From NCBI RefSeq assembly GCF_018070325.1, contig NZ_JAGPXY010000007.1:58616-122615 (forward strand): DNA of 64,000 nt. Reading direction: 5' to 3'. The DNA is from Micromonospora sp. H61. Lineage in GTDB: Bacteria > Actinomycetota > Actinomycetes > Mycobacteriales > Micromonosporaceae. This document shows positions 7,517 to 16,022 of this stretch, in pieces. The first letter of the stretch is position 1. Each line of letters opens with the position of its first letter. A program made the position numbers and the translations under genes. The notes under the pieces were generated by a model. The model was not told the origin of the DNA and did not search any database. It saw only the letters and a program-made list of their open reading frames with translations.

Positions 7517-10033
7517 TTATCCGCCGCAGGCGTTGGCGGGGTGCTGGGCGGCGTGGACGGTGGTCACGTCCCGGCCGGCGACCGCACCGGTGGCCCGCAG
7601 CGTCGCCGAGCCGGCCGGCACCGACGACGCGCGGGTGTTGAACGACTGGTAGACGTTCGCCCCCGGCGCGACGGCGGCGAACGACCGGTTTCCGTACGGG
7701 GTCTCGACGGTGATGTCGACCGGCTCGTCCGAGTCGTTGCGCGCCTGCACCGCCAGGTACGTCTTGCCGTTCAGGCAGCGCGCCTGGGCGGTGGCCGTCA
7801 CGGGCAGCGCCGCCAGGACTCCGAGTCGGGCCAGTTGGTAGCTGAGTGCCCGCTCCGGTGCGTCGATCTCGTTCTGGGTGCCGAACTGGCCGGCCCGTGC
7901 CGCCGTCGCCGCCGCCAGCGCGGACTGTGTCGCGGCCCAGGCGTCGGCCGGGTAGTGCCGCGCGTCGAGCGTCTGCGCGTGGGCGACGGCCGCGTCGAGG
8001 GCGGTGGTGTCCAGTGGCCGGGCCTGCGCGGTCAGCACGTCGCTGAGCAGGTAGTCGTCGAAGTCGACGTGGCCGCCGGTCTCCTGGGTCGCGTAGTTGA
8101 ACAGGCCCACCCGGTGCCCCATGAAGTGGGCGAGGCTTCCGTCGAGCGCCTGCGGGCCCACGCGGTTGCCCAGCCGGGTCCACTGGACCCCGTCCAGGCT
8201 GTAGTAGAACGTCGTCCACAGTTGGCCGACCGGCGAGGAGAAGTCGAGGTCCGCCTTCACGTGCACCTCGGTCGCGTCGCCCAGCGACACAGTCGTGCCG
8301 GCGACGAAGTTCTCCAGCGTCGACTGGTCGAGGTCGACAGCGAACGGCTGCGACCGGTTCACCACGCCGAGGGTGTTGACGTCACCGACGCGCTTGACCG
8401 CCACGTACGAGAATCCGCGGTTGTAGGCGGCCAGGCCCGCGACGTCGCCGTTCTTCAGCCCGGAGACGTCCATCCGGGTCTGGACCGACTGCCGTGGCCC
8501 GAACGTCCGTTGCGAGAGCGTGTTGCGGGCTTCCTCGAACCACGCCAGCTCGGCCCGGTTGGACAGCTTCGTGTAGACGTACTGGCCGGTGACCACAGTG
8601 CCGGCCGTCAACCGCAGCCAGCCGTCGCGGTCGGTGAGTGACCAGTACCGGTTGTCCGGGGCGTGGTTCCACTCCCAGGCCAGGTCCAGCCGCGACCCGT
8701 TGGGGGCGATCTCCGCCGGGTCGAGCGGCGCGGGGACCGTCCACTGCTCGTCCTGGTACGCCTTGTGCGGCCCGTCGTTGGCGAAGTCGTCCGAGGCGAC
8801 GATGCTCTTCTGCCGCTCGAACAGTTCCTCGGCCGGGCTGAGCCGGATGGGCTTGTCGAAGAGGCCGTTGACCGGCACGACCCCGTTGGTGCCGAAGGTC
8901 GGCCACCCGTTCTGCCAGGTGGCGGGGATGAGCGCCGGGATCCGGCCGATCGGGAACGTGTCCCGGAAGAACATGCCGTGCCAGTCGGTCCCGCCGCCCG
9001 CGCGGCTGATCGGCACCAGGCTGCCCTGCGCGAAGCCGTTGGAGTTGAGCACTCCGCGCGCCTCGTAGGTGTTGACCCCGCCGGCCGAGGTGTAGCGCCC
9101 GAGCAGGTCCTTCGACCGGAACATCACCACCTGGCGCCCCTGCCCGGACGGCCAGGTGATGATGACGGCGTAGTACCAGCCGTCGATGTGGTAGACCTGC
9201 GCGCCCTCGAACAGACCGCCGATGAACGGCTGACCGGCGTAGTTGTTCGCGGTGAAGATGTTCGGGTAGTCCTGCGCGATGGCGGTCAGGTCGGCGTTGA
9301 GGCGTACGGCGCTGGTGCCACCGGAGCCGTAGAAGATGTACGGCGTGCCGTCGACGTCGAAGAAGAGCGACGGGTCGTGCAGGCCACGGCCGAGGGCGGT
9401 GCGCTGCCACGGGCCGTTCTCGATGTCATCGGTGCGGTAGAGGTACGCCCCGCTGAGGTTGTTGGTGTTGAAGACGGCGTAGAACGTGCCGTCGTGGTAG
9501 CGCAGCGACGACGCCCACTGGCCCTGGCCGTACGAGTTCTGGCCGTTGCGCAGTGAGAAGGAGTCGCCGATGCTCGCCCGGTCGAAGACGTAGTTGACGA
9601 TCTCCCAGTTGACGAGGTCGTACGACTTCATGATCGGCGCGCCCGGGCTCAGGTGCATGGTCGTGCTGATCATGTAGTAGAGGTCGCGGCCCTCGTCGTT
9701 CTCGGCGGCCGGCACCCGTTCGACGCTGATGTCCGGCACGTCGGCGTTGAGCAGCGGCACCGAGTAGGTGCCGGCGCCGGTGTCGGTCGAGGTGTACGAC
9801 GATCGGGGCGACCATCCGTCGGCGGCGTGCGCGGCGGCGGGGGTGGCCACCAGGCCCGCACCGACCAGAACGGCCGCCGATGCGAGCGCACACAGTGAAC
9901 GGAGGCGATCCGGGAGCACTGTGGACGCCAGGCGGGTCAACGTGGTGGTGGCGTGGCGAGCGGCGGCGTTCAGGCTGTTCACAGCGGATGCGCGGGCAAT
10001 GTTCAGGACACGCGAGCGGACCGACACGACCAA
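7517..10033 (-). CDS. Secreted GH43 beta-xylosidase/arabinofuranosidase-like enzyme with C-terminal module
   Basis: The open frame runs back to 10135, but the promoter and operator at 10068-10096 lie inside it, so the start must be downstream. TTG 10033 has GGAG six bases before it; GTG 9982 is the main alternative. The hydrophobic signal core ends at TPAAAHA. GH43 domain: Asp101 (VPDISV), Asp220 (HDPSLF) and Glu276 (LFEGAQVY) are the likely catalytic set in this numbering. A concanavalin-like GH43_C2 domain follows (TFYYSLDGVQWTRLG), then a helical stretch, and a last module nearly the same as that of the 7312 enzyme. Probably secreted xylan-debranching or exo-xylosidase activity (family inference). 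Confidence 0.82.
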   Translation of the reverse strand: MVVSVRSRVLNIARASAVNSLNAAARHATTTLTRLASTVLPDRLRSLCALASAAVLVGAGLVATPAAAHAADGWSPRSSYTSTDTGAGTYSVPLLNADVPDISVERVPAAENDEGRDLYYMISTTMHLSPGAPIMKSYDLVNWEIVNYVFDRASIGDSFSLRNGQNSYGQGQWASSLRYHDGTFYAVFNTNNLSGAYLYRTDDIENGPWQRTALGRGLHDPSLFFDVDGTPYIFYGSGGTSAVRLNADLTAIAQDYPNIFTANNYAGQPFIGGLFEGAQVYHIDGWYYAVIITWPSGQGRQVVMFRSKDLLGRYTSAGGVNTYEARGVLNSNGFAQGSLVPISRAGGGTDWHGMFFRDTFPIGRIPALIPATWQNGWPTFGTNGVVPVNGLFDKPIRLSPAEELFERQKSIVASDDFANDGPHKAYQDEQWTVPAPLDPAEIAPNGSRLDLAWEWNHAPDNRYWSLTDRDGWLRLTAGTVVTGQYVYTKLSNRAELAWFEEARNTLSQRTFGPRQSVQTRMDVSGLKNGDVAGLAAYNRGFSYVAVKRVGDVNTLGVVNRSQPFAVDLDQSTLENFVAGTTVSLGDATEVHVKADLDFSSPVGQLWTTFYYSLDGVQWTRLGNRVGPQALDGSLAHFMGHRVGLFNYATQETGGHVDFDDYLLSDVLTAQARPLDTTALDAAVAHAQTLDARHYPADAWAATQSALAAATAARAGQFGTQNEIDAPERALSYQLARLGVLAALPVTATAQARCLNGKTYLAVQARNDSDEPVDITVETPYGNRSFAAVAPGANVYQSFNTRASSVPAGSATLRATGAVAGRDVTTVHAAQHPANACGG

Positions 10034-10067
10034 GGCGAGCTCCAAACGCGAGAGCGGCGTGAAGGCC

Positions 10068-10096
10068 ATCGTGTTATCGCTAACAACACCTGTCAA
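10068..10096 (-). promoter_or_regulatory. Promoter with type 4 operator (TGTTATCGCTAACA) for GH43
   Basis: Leftward TTGACA (10096-10091), a 17-base spacer and CACGAT (10073-10068). The perfect-arm dyad TGTTATCGCTAACA (10072-10085) lies in the spacer and touches the -10 box, a classic steric-repression layout. The same TGTTATCGCT core occurs twice in front of the GH10 xylanase gene (41,812-41,824 and 41,982-41,994). Most likely bound by a LacI-family repressor that is not encoded beside it. Confidence 0.7.
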
Positions 10097-10179
10097 GGCT
10101 ATCGATGAAACGCGCCCGAAGTATCCCCGTAACACCTCCCACCATCCTCAGTGGACACCACGCTCCCAGGTCGAACCCC

Positions 10180-10240
10180 GGTGACCATGAAGTTGTTGCG
10201 CCGACACGCCGGCATCGAGGGCAATAACTTCATGGTCACC
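10180..10240. terminator. Long imperfect hairpin after the esterase gene
   Basis: Two 20-base arms (10180-10199 and 10221-10240) pair with a single mismatch around a 21-base loop. The element sits 24 bases after the stop of the leftward esterase gene and before the GH43 promoter, so it may end the ABC operon. It has no T-run. Both arms contain CCATGAAGTT or its complement, which looks like a dispersed repeat unit rather than a random terminator. Confidence 0.6.
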
Positions 10241-10264
10241 GAGGTCGCGTTCGGCCCGGACGCC

Positions 10265-11419
10265 TCAGTCGTCGAGGCAGGTGCGGACGGCGGCGGTGAG
10301 CAGATTGGCGCGCTCGTCGCCCATCCCGCGCATCTGGTTGACCACGTAGCCGAAGCCCACCTGATGCTCGGCGTCGGCGAAGGCCAGGTTCCCGCCCGCG
10401 CCGTCATGGCCGAAGCTGCGCTCACCCAGCAGGGGCCGGGCCGGTGGCGAGTGCAGCAGGAAGCCGGTGCCCCAGCGCTGCCCGGTGTCCGGCGGCCCGT
10501 GCCGCTGCTGACCACGCGAGCGGACCACTACCGCGTCGTCCACCGACGCCGCCGTGAGCAGCGGTCCACCCCGAAGATCCGACACACAGGCCGCATAGAG
10601 GCGCGCGAGGCCCTCGGCGGTGCTCACCGCGCCCGCGCCGGGCACACCGGCGGCCCGGATGGCGTCGTCGTTGAAGCTGACCAGGCCGTCGGCGTCGGCG
10701 GGGAAGGCGAAGGCGCCCCCCATGGTGATGCCCCGTTCGGCGACCGGGTCCACGAACGGATCAGGGTCCGGGGGCGGGGCCAGGCCCCAGGCGACGGTGT
10801 CGCTCTCGGCGGCGGGGAGCCCCAGCCAGGTGTGCAGGCCGAGCGGGCCCGCGACGGTGTCGGCGAAGAACGCGCCGGGTAGTTGGCCGGTGATGCGGCG
10901 GACCACCTCTCCGACCAGCCAGCCGTAGGTCATCGAGTGGTAGCCGTGCGCCGTGCCCGGCTCCCACAGCGGGGCCTGCGCCTCGATCGCCTTGATGACC
11001 GGATCCCAGGCCAGGACCTCGTCGAGGGTCAACGGTCGGTCCACCGCGGGCAGACCGGCCTGGTGCGTGAGCAGCCAGCGCACCGGGATGTGCGCCTTGC
11101 CGTGCTGTCCGAACTCCGGCCAGTAGCGCGTCACGGGAGCGTCGAGGTCGAGCCGGCCCTGCTGGGCCAGCAGGTAGGCGCAGATCGCCAGGATCCCCTT
11201 GGTGCAGGAGAAGACGACGACCGGCGTGTGCGCGTCCCACTGCCGCCCGGTACGGGTGTCGGCCACCCCGCCGTACAGGTCGACGACCTTGCGGCCCCGC
11301 ACGTAGACGGTGACCGCGGCGCCGACCTCGCCCCGGGCTGTGAAGTTGTCGCGGAAGACGTCGGCGACGCGTCCGAAGCGATCGTCGACGTCGCCGTGGA
11401 TCTGCGGCTGTGTGACCAC
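10265..11419 (-). CDS. Cytosolic serine hydrolase, beta-lactamase-fold family VIII-type esterase
   Basis: A 384-residue protein from GTG 11419, three bases after the preceding permease gene. It has no signal peptide. The class C beta-lactamase fold is marked by Ser71-x-x-Lys74 (FSCTKG), a Tyr in GYHSMTYG near residue 175, and GHDGAGGN near the C-terminus, the form usual in EstB-like carboxylesterases rather than true lactamases. Its place as the last gene of a CUT1 sugar ABC operon suggests it deacylates imported oligosaccharides in the cytoplasm. That role is inference from context; a generic esterase is the alternative. Confidence 0.8.
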   Translation of the reverse strand: MVTQPQIHGDVDDRFGRVADVFRDNFTARGEVGAAVTVYVRGRKVVDLYGGVADTRTGRQWDAHTPVVVFSCTKGILAICAYLLAQQGRLDLDAPVTRYWPEFGQHGKAHIPVRWLLTHQAGLPAVDRPLTLDEVLAWDPVIKAIEAQAPLWEPGTAHGYHSMTYGWLVGEVVRRITGQLPGAFFADTVAGPLGLHTWLGLPAAESDTVAWGLAPPPDPDPFVDPVAERGITMGGAFAFPADADGLVSFNDDAIRAAGVPGAGAVSTAEGLARLYAACVSDLRGGPLLTAASVDDAVVVRSRGQQRHGPPDTGQRWGTGFLLHSPPARPLLGERSFGHDGAGGNLAFADAEHQVGFGYVVNQMRGMGDERANLLTAAVRTCLDD

Positions 11420-11422
11420 TGC

Positions 11423-12247
11423 CTACCCCTTCACTGACCCCTGGATCAGGGCCTTGATGAACTGTCGCTGGAAGATCAGGAACACGATGAGGGTCGGGGT
11501 GAGGATCAGCAGCGACCCGGCGCACAGCAGCACCAGGTCGGTGCCCCACTGGCCCTGGAACGCGCCGAGCGCCCCGGCCATCGTGCGTTTGGTGGCGTCG
11601 TCCACGAGGACGATGGCGAGCAGGAACTGGTTCCACGTCCAGAGGAACATCAGGATCGTCAGCGAGGCGATCGCCGGCCGGGCGAGCGGCACCTGGACCC
11701 GCCAGAACAACTGCCACGTGCTGCTGCCGTCCACCCGGGCCGCCTCGGACAACTCGACCGGCACGTTGGTGAAGTGCGCCCGCATCCAGAACACCGCGAA
11801 CGGCATGTACAGCCCGATCAGCGGCAGGATGATTGCCCAGCGGGTGTTGAGCAGGCCGAGGTCCTGCATCTGGTAGTAGAGCGGCGTGACCACTGCCTCG
11901 AACGGCAGGGTCAGACCCAGCAGGAAGAGGCCGAAGACGATTCGGCCACCGGGCACCCGCAGCTGACCGAGCCCGAAGCCGGCCATGGTCGCGATGAGCA
12001 CCGACACCGGTACGACACCGGCCACGATGAGCAGGCTGGAGCGGAGCAGGGCCCCCATGTTCGCGGCGGTGAAGGCGTCGGCGAAGTTCCCCCACTGCGG
12101 GTCCGACGGCCACTCGAGGCCGCTGGGCACTGTGCCCCGGGGCTGCAACGCCGCCGAGAGCATGCTCACGAACGGCAGCAGGGTGACGACGATCAGGGCG
12201 ATCAGGAAGACCCGTCCGGTCAACTGCTCGCGTCGGCTCAGGTTCAC
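11423..12247 (-). CDS. CUT1 sugar ABC transporter permease (MalG-like)
   Basis: GTG start at 12247 overlaps the TGA of the preceding permease (GTGA), showing translational coupling. The 274-residue protein has six predicted membrane helices and the EAA loop SEAARVDGSSTWQLFWRVQV followed by PLARPA, which contacts the ATPase. The C-terminus FIKALIQGSVKG is typical of MalG-type subunits. It forms a heterodimer with the neighbouring permease. No ATPase is encoded in the operon, so a shared MsiK-type ATPase elsewhere is expected, as is common in actinomycetes. Confidence 0.93.
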   Translation of the reverse strand: MNLSRREQLTGRVFLIALIVVTLLPFVSMLSAALQPRGTVPSGLEWPSDPQWGNFADAFTAANMGALLRSSLLIVAGVVPVSVLIATMAGFGLGQLRVPGGRIVFGLFLLGLTLPFEAVVTPLYYQMQDLGLLNTRWAIILPLIGLYMPFAVFWMRAHFTNVPVELSEAARVDGSSTWQLFWRVQVPLARPAIASLTILMFLWTWNQFLLAIVLVDDATKRTMAGALGAFQGQWGTDLVLLCAGSLLILTPTLIVFLIFQRQFIKALIQGSVKG

Positions 12248-13197
12248 GGCTTCTCCCCTCGACTCAGGCGCTGGATCGGCAGCACACACGCCAGCACCAG
12301 CAGCATGAGTACGACAGCGAGCGCCGAGGCGAGCCCCACCTGCCGCTGCGAGAAGGCCAGCCGGTAGATCTCCAGGCCCGGCACTGTGGTCTGGAGGCCG
12401 GGGCCGCCGCTGGTCGAGATGTAGACGATGTCGAAGCTCGCCAGCGCCGCGATGATCGTCACGGTGAGGCAGACGCCGATCTCCTGGCGCAGGCTGGGCA
12501 GGGTCACGGCGAGGAACTCGCGTACCGGACCGGCACCGTCGAGGCGGGCGGCCTCGTACAGCGCCGGATCGATCTTGCTCATGCCGGTGACCAGCAGGAT
12601 CGTGCAGAGGCCGAGCAGGACCCAGGCCCCGATGACGCCGACGGCGGGCAGCGCCGTGTCGAAGTCGCCGAGCCAGGCACGGGCGACGCCACCCAGCCCG
12701 ACCGCGCGCAGCGCCTGGTTGACCAGACCGTTCGACGAGAGCAGCCAGCTCCACGCGATGCCCGCCGCCACCAGGGGGATGACCTGCGGCAGGAACAGGA
12801 TGGTCCGGACGACGGTGCCGAACGCGCCGGTGGTGATCCGGCGAACCATGCTCGCCACCAACAGCCCGAGCGCGACGGGGATGAAGCTGAAGAAGACGAT
12901 CAGGACCATCGCGTTGCCGATGATTTTCAGCAGGTCGCTGTCGGTGAAGACGGTCAGGTAGTTGTCCAGGCCCACCCAGCGGGCCACCCCGATGCCGTTC
13001 CAGTCGTAGAGCGAGTACTGGAGCGTCAGGACGAGCGGGCGCAGGACGAACACCGCGTACATCACCAGGGCGGGCAGAACGTACAACCAGCCGGTCCCGG
13101 CCGCGCGGGCCCACGGGAATGGGTGGGCCCGCGTCGGGGTGGGGCGGGCGCGACGATCGTCGCGCCCGGTTGGTGCGCTGCCGAGGGCAGACGTCAT
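12244..13197 (-). CDS. CUT1 sugar ABC transporter permease (MalF-like)
   Basis: ATG 13197 overlaps the stop of the binding-protein gene by ATGA. The 317-residue protein has a basic, disordered N-terminal tail of about 35 residues and then six membrane helices. The EAA loop (YEAARLDGAGPVREFLAVTL) is followed by Pro. SGGPGLQTTVPGLEIYRLAF is the usual late MalF-type segment. It pairs with the downstream MalG-like subunit to import an oligosaccharide delivered by the lipoprotein encoded upstream. Confidence 0.93.
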   Translation of the reverse strand: MTSALGSAPTGRDDRRARPTPTRAHPFPWARAAGTGWLYVLPALVMYAVFVLRPLVLTLQYSLYDWNGIGVARWVGLDNYLTVFTDSDLLKIIGNAMVLIVFFSFIPVALGLLVASMVRRITTGAFGTVVRTILFLPQVIPLVAAGIAWSWLLSSNGLVNQALRAVGLGGVARAWLGDFDTALPAVGVIGAWVLLGLCTILLVTGMSKIDPALYEAARLDGAGPVREFLAVTLPSLRQEIGVCLTVTIIAALASFDIVYISTSGGPGLQTTVPGLEIYRLAFSQRQVGLASALAVVLMLLVLACVLPIQRLSRGEKP

Positions 13198-14549
13198 CGG
13201 GACAGTTCCTTCTGATACTCGGCCTGGACCGCCTTCACGTACCCCTCGGGCGTCTGCTGACCGGCGATCAGCTTCTGCATCTCGGGCGTGATCGCGGCGG
13301 CGAAGATGCCGCCGGTCGCGTTCGCTGTGAAGTCCACAGCGCCGTTCTCGGTGCCGAGCTGCTGCGACGCCTTGAGGGTCTCGGCCAGCACCGTGTTCGG
13401 GGCGGCGCTCGGCACCGGCAGGTCACTCGGGCCGCCGGGGCTGGAACCGCCGACGGTCACCGAGATCTCGCGGGCCTTGGCGTTGGTGTGCACCCAGTTC
13501 AGGAAGTACGCGGCGGCGTCCGGGTTCTTGGCCTTGGCGGAGACGCCGAAGGTGTTGGGAGCGGACATCGCCACGTGCTTTCCACCGGGAGACTCGGTGG
13601 GGAAGAGGAAGAAGCCCACGTTGCCGGGCATCGACTTGTCGAGGTTGGCCGACTCCCAGTCGCCGTTGAACATGAACAGGCCGTTGCCCTTCTGGAACTC
13701 CCCCACCATTCCCGCGTAGTCCAGGGCGTTGGCGTCCTTGGTGAAGTAGCCGGCCTGGGCCCACTTCTGGATGGTCTGGGTGGCCTTCAGGGCGGCCGGG
13801 GTGTCGAACGTGGCCCCCGGCTTCTGGAAGATCCAGTCGGCGACCTGGGTCGGGTCGCCGAACTGGTTCTGTAGCGCCTGGTGCGGGAAGTTGATGCCAG
13901 CGGTGTTCTTGTTGAACTGCATGATCGGCTGGACCCCGCCGGTCTTCGCCTTGGCCAGCAGCTCCTCGAACTCGGCGACAGTGGCCGGTGGCTGGGTCAT
14001 GCCGATCTGGCTGGCCAGCTTCTTGTTGTAGAAGACGCCGGTGACGCTGTAGCCGAGCCCCATCCCGTACAGCGAGCCGGTGCCCCGGGTGTTCTCGCCG
14101 ACGCGCAGCTGCATGAGCTGCGAGGCGGGGAACTTGTCCCAGCCGTACGCGGTGAAGTACGGGTCGAGGTTCTTGAGCAGGTCGTCCTTGACCAGGTCGA
14201 CCATGGTCGGGAGCCGGATGATGTCGGGCGAGTTGTCCGAGGCCATCACCCGGGGCGCGTTCTCCACGATCACCGTGAACTGGTCCTCGCGGATGTTGAA
14301 CTTGACGTTCGAGTGCTGCTTGGAGAACTCGTCGGCCAACGCCTTGGCCAGCGGGAAGCCGGTCTCCGCGTACATCTCCAGGGTGATCGGGTCGGTGCCC
14401 AGCTCCGTCTTGACGGCGGCGTCGGACTTCTGGGTCGACGACCGGTCCTCGCCCGGCGCGCTGCAGGCCGTCGCGGTCATCCCGACCGCCAGCAGCGACG
14501 CGAGGAGCACCGTTCTCCGTCGCGGAAACTTTGTCAGCAATTCTGCCAT
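13194..14549 (-). CDS. Sugar ABC transporter substrate-binding lipoprotein (CUT1)
   Basis: The ATG at 14549 is chosen because AGGAG lies seven bases upstream; the open frame extends further without a ribosome site. The 451-residue product has a lipoprotein signal with Cys at about residue 28 (MTATACS), so it is anchored on the outer face of the membrane. The mature part is a family 1 extracellular solute-binding protein (ITLEMYAETGFPLAKALADE near the start; FMFNGDWESANLDKSMPGNV in the middle). First gene of a four-gene operon with two permeases and an esterase, controlled by the promoter and operator at 14743-14789. Substrate unknown; a pectin- or hemicellulose-derived oligosaccharide is inferred. 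Confidence 0.92.
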   Translation of the reverse strand: MAELLTKFPRRRTVLLASLLAVGMTATACSAPGEDRSSTQKSDAAVKTELGTDPITLEMYAETGFPLAKALADEFSKQHSNVKFNIREDQFTVIVENAPRVMASDNSPDIIRLPTMVDLVKDDLLKNLDPYFTAYGWDKFPASQLMQLRVGENTRGTGSLYGMGLGYSVTGVFYNKKLASQIGMTQPPATVAEFEELLAKAKTGGVQPIMQFNKNTAGINFPHQALQNQFGDPTQVADWIFQKPGATFDTPAALKATQTIQKWAQAGYFTKDANALDYAGMVGEFQKGNGLFMFNGDWESANLDKSMPGNVGFFLFPTESPGGKHVAMSAPNTFGVSAKAKNPDAAAYFLNWVHTNAKAREISVTVGGSSPGGPSDLPVPSAAPNTVLAETLKASQQLGTENGAVDFTANATGGIFAAAITPEMQKLIAGQQTPEGYVKAVQAEYQKELSR

Positions 14550-14742
14550 CTCATGACTCCTTGACATCTCCACGCGTCCCGCGGCCCATGGCCGCGCGAC
14601 GGCTCCACCGGGACCACCGCGACCGGGTGGCCGCCACGACACGTACGCCGTGACCTGTCGCCCGGGCGCAGCACCCGTACCGTCAGCGGAAAAGAACCCG
14701 GCACGGCCACCGAAGGCGCCTCTGGATGCACCAGAAGTGGTC

Positions 14743-14789
14743 GCTAAACTGATTTAGCAGAGCATGCGCGCGGCACGGGAAGCTGTCAA
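14743..14789 (-). promoter_or_regulatory. Promoter plus LacI-type operator of the first ABC operon
   Basis: Leftward TTGACA (14789-14784), a 17-base spacer, CATGCT (14766-14761), then the operator GCTAAATCAGTTTAGC (14758-14743). The 23-base block through 14743-14765 is identical, in opposite orientation, to 1613-1635. The LacI-1 gene starts 163 bases to the right, so the same site may also affect its own regulator. The gap 14550-14921 is otherwise the operon's leader of about 200 bases, in which nothing else was recognised. Confidence 0.78.
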
Positions 14790-14921
14790 GGACAACTTGG
14801 CAACGGTGCGGAAACGTCGGGTTCACACCACGCCGACGTGACCGGCGCTCGATCCCGGGCGGCGACGCATCATGATGGGCGGGAGCGGCGCCTGTGGCAC
14901 CGCGCCTGATTCGGAGGACTG

Positions 14922-15947
14922 ATGGGCCGCAACAGAGCAACACTCGCCGACGTCGCGCGGAAAGCCGGCTTGTCCAAGACCGCCGCGTCGATGGTGCTCA
15001 ACGGCAGGGAGGGCACCCGACTCTCGGCCGAGGCACACCAGCGGGTGTTCGCCGCCGCCGAGGAACTCGGCTACCGGCCCAACCTCGCCGCGCGCAGCCT
15101 GCGCACCCGCAAGACGGCCACCATCGCGTTCGTCTCCGACATCGTGGCCACCACCCGGTTCGCCGGCGACCTCATCCGCGGCGCCCTCGACGCGGCCCGT
15201 GAACGGGACCACGTCCTGCTCATCACCGAGACGCAGGGCGACGCCACCTTCGAGCAGTACGCCATCGAGGCCGTCCTGGACCGGCAGGTCGACGGGGTGA
15301 TCTACGCGGCGATGGCGACTCGACGGCTGACGGTGCCCGCGGCCATCCTCGGCGGCCCGGTGGTGCTGCTCAACGCCACCAGCCCCGACGGTCTGCCCAG
15401 CGTGGTCCCCGACGACGAGGGGGCCGGCCGCTCCGTCGCCACCGCCCTGCTGGAGCTTGGCCACCGCGACGCGATCGCGCTCATCGGCCGCAACCGACTC
15501 AAGGAGGACGACCCGGAGGTCTCGCTCGCCGCCCGCGCCCGCCTGCACGGCATCCGGCAGACGCTGGACGAGGCAGAGGTCGGCCTCCTGGCCGAGTGTT
15601 TCTGCACCGAGTGGTTGCCCGAGCACGGGTACGCGGCCATGCGTGGCCTGCTGAGCAAGCCGAGGCGACCCAGCGCGATCATCTGCATGAACGACCGGCT
15701 GGCCTTCGGCGCCTACCAGGCACTCGGCGAGGCGGGGCTGACCGTCCCGGAGGACATCTCGGTCATCTCGTTCGACGACGACCCGATCGCCGCCTGGTTG
15801 CGCCCGAGCCTGGCCACCACGGCGCTGCCGCACGAGCAGATGGGGCGGCGAGCGGTCGAGCTGCTCCTGGACGGGGGCGCCGTCGAGCCCTCGCTCGTTG
15901 CGATGCCCCTGCGCCGACGCCGGTCCCTCGCGCCTCCGCCCGGCTGA
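14922..15947 (+). CDS. LacI-family transcriptional regulator (LacI-1)
   Basis: 341 residues from ATG 14922 with GGAGGA upstream. The N-terminal helix-turn-helix is typical (TLADVARKAGLSKTAASMVL, residues about 7-26), followed by the hinge helix NLAARSLRTRKT. Residues about 65-325 form the periplasmic-binding-like effector domain (DGVIYAAM, IICMNDRLAFGAYQAL, ISVISFDDDPIAAWLRPSL). It is divergent from the first ABC operon and immediately upstream of the GH-J gene. It is the obvious candidate to bind the GCTAAATCAGTTTAGC sites at 1620 and 14743 and the variant site at 15992, with a sugar from the imported oligosaccharide as inducer. Confidence 0.92.
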   Translation: MGRNRATLADVARKAGLSKTAASMVLNGREGTRLSAEAHQRVFAAAEELGYRPNLAARSLRTRKTATIAFVSDIVATTRFAGDLIRGALDAARERDHVLLITETQGDATFEQYAIEAVLDRQVDGVIYAAMATRRLTVPAAILGGPVVLLNATSPDGLPSVVPDDEGAGRSVATALLELGHRDAIALIGRNRLKEDDPEVSLAARARLHGIRQTLDEAEVGLLAECFCTEWLPEHGYAAMRGLLSKPRRPSAIICMNDRLAFGAYQALGEAGLTVPEDISVISFDDDPIAAWLRPSLATTALPHEQMGRRAVELLLDGGAVEPSLVAMPLRRRRSLAPPPG

Positions 15948-15976
15948 CCACCGGCCCTCCGATCCGTGCCGCCGGG

Positions 15977-16007
15977 TTGACGTTGGCCGACGCTAAAACG
16001 GTTTAGT
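15977..16007 (+). promoter_or_regulatory. Variant type 1 operator in front of the GH-J gene
   Basis: TTGACG (15977-15982) is followed by the dyad CTAAAACGGTTTAG (15993-16006), sixteen bases before the ATG at 16023. The outer arms CTAAA/TTTAG match the sites at 1621 and 14744; the centre differs. No clear -10 hexamer was found at standard spacing, so the promoter itself is weakly supported and the leader is short. Confidence 0.55.
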
Positions 16008-16022
16008 GCTAGTTTTCCGACC

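Noticed and set aside
4778..8641. 1,287-codon open frame on the plus strand
   Set aside because: It runs opposite two well-supported GH43 genes, has no domain or signal, and its Arg/Gly/Val-rich composition is typical of shadow frames in GC-rich DNA.
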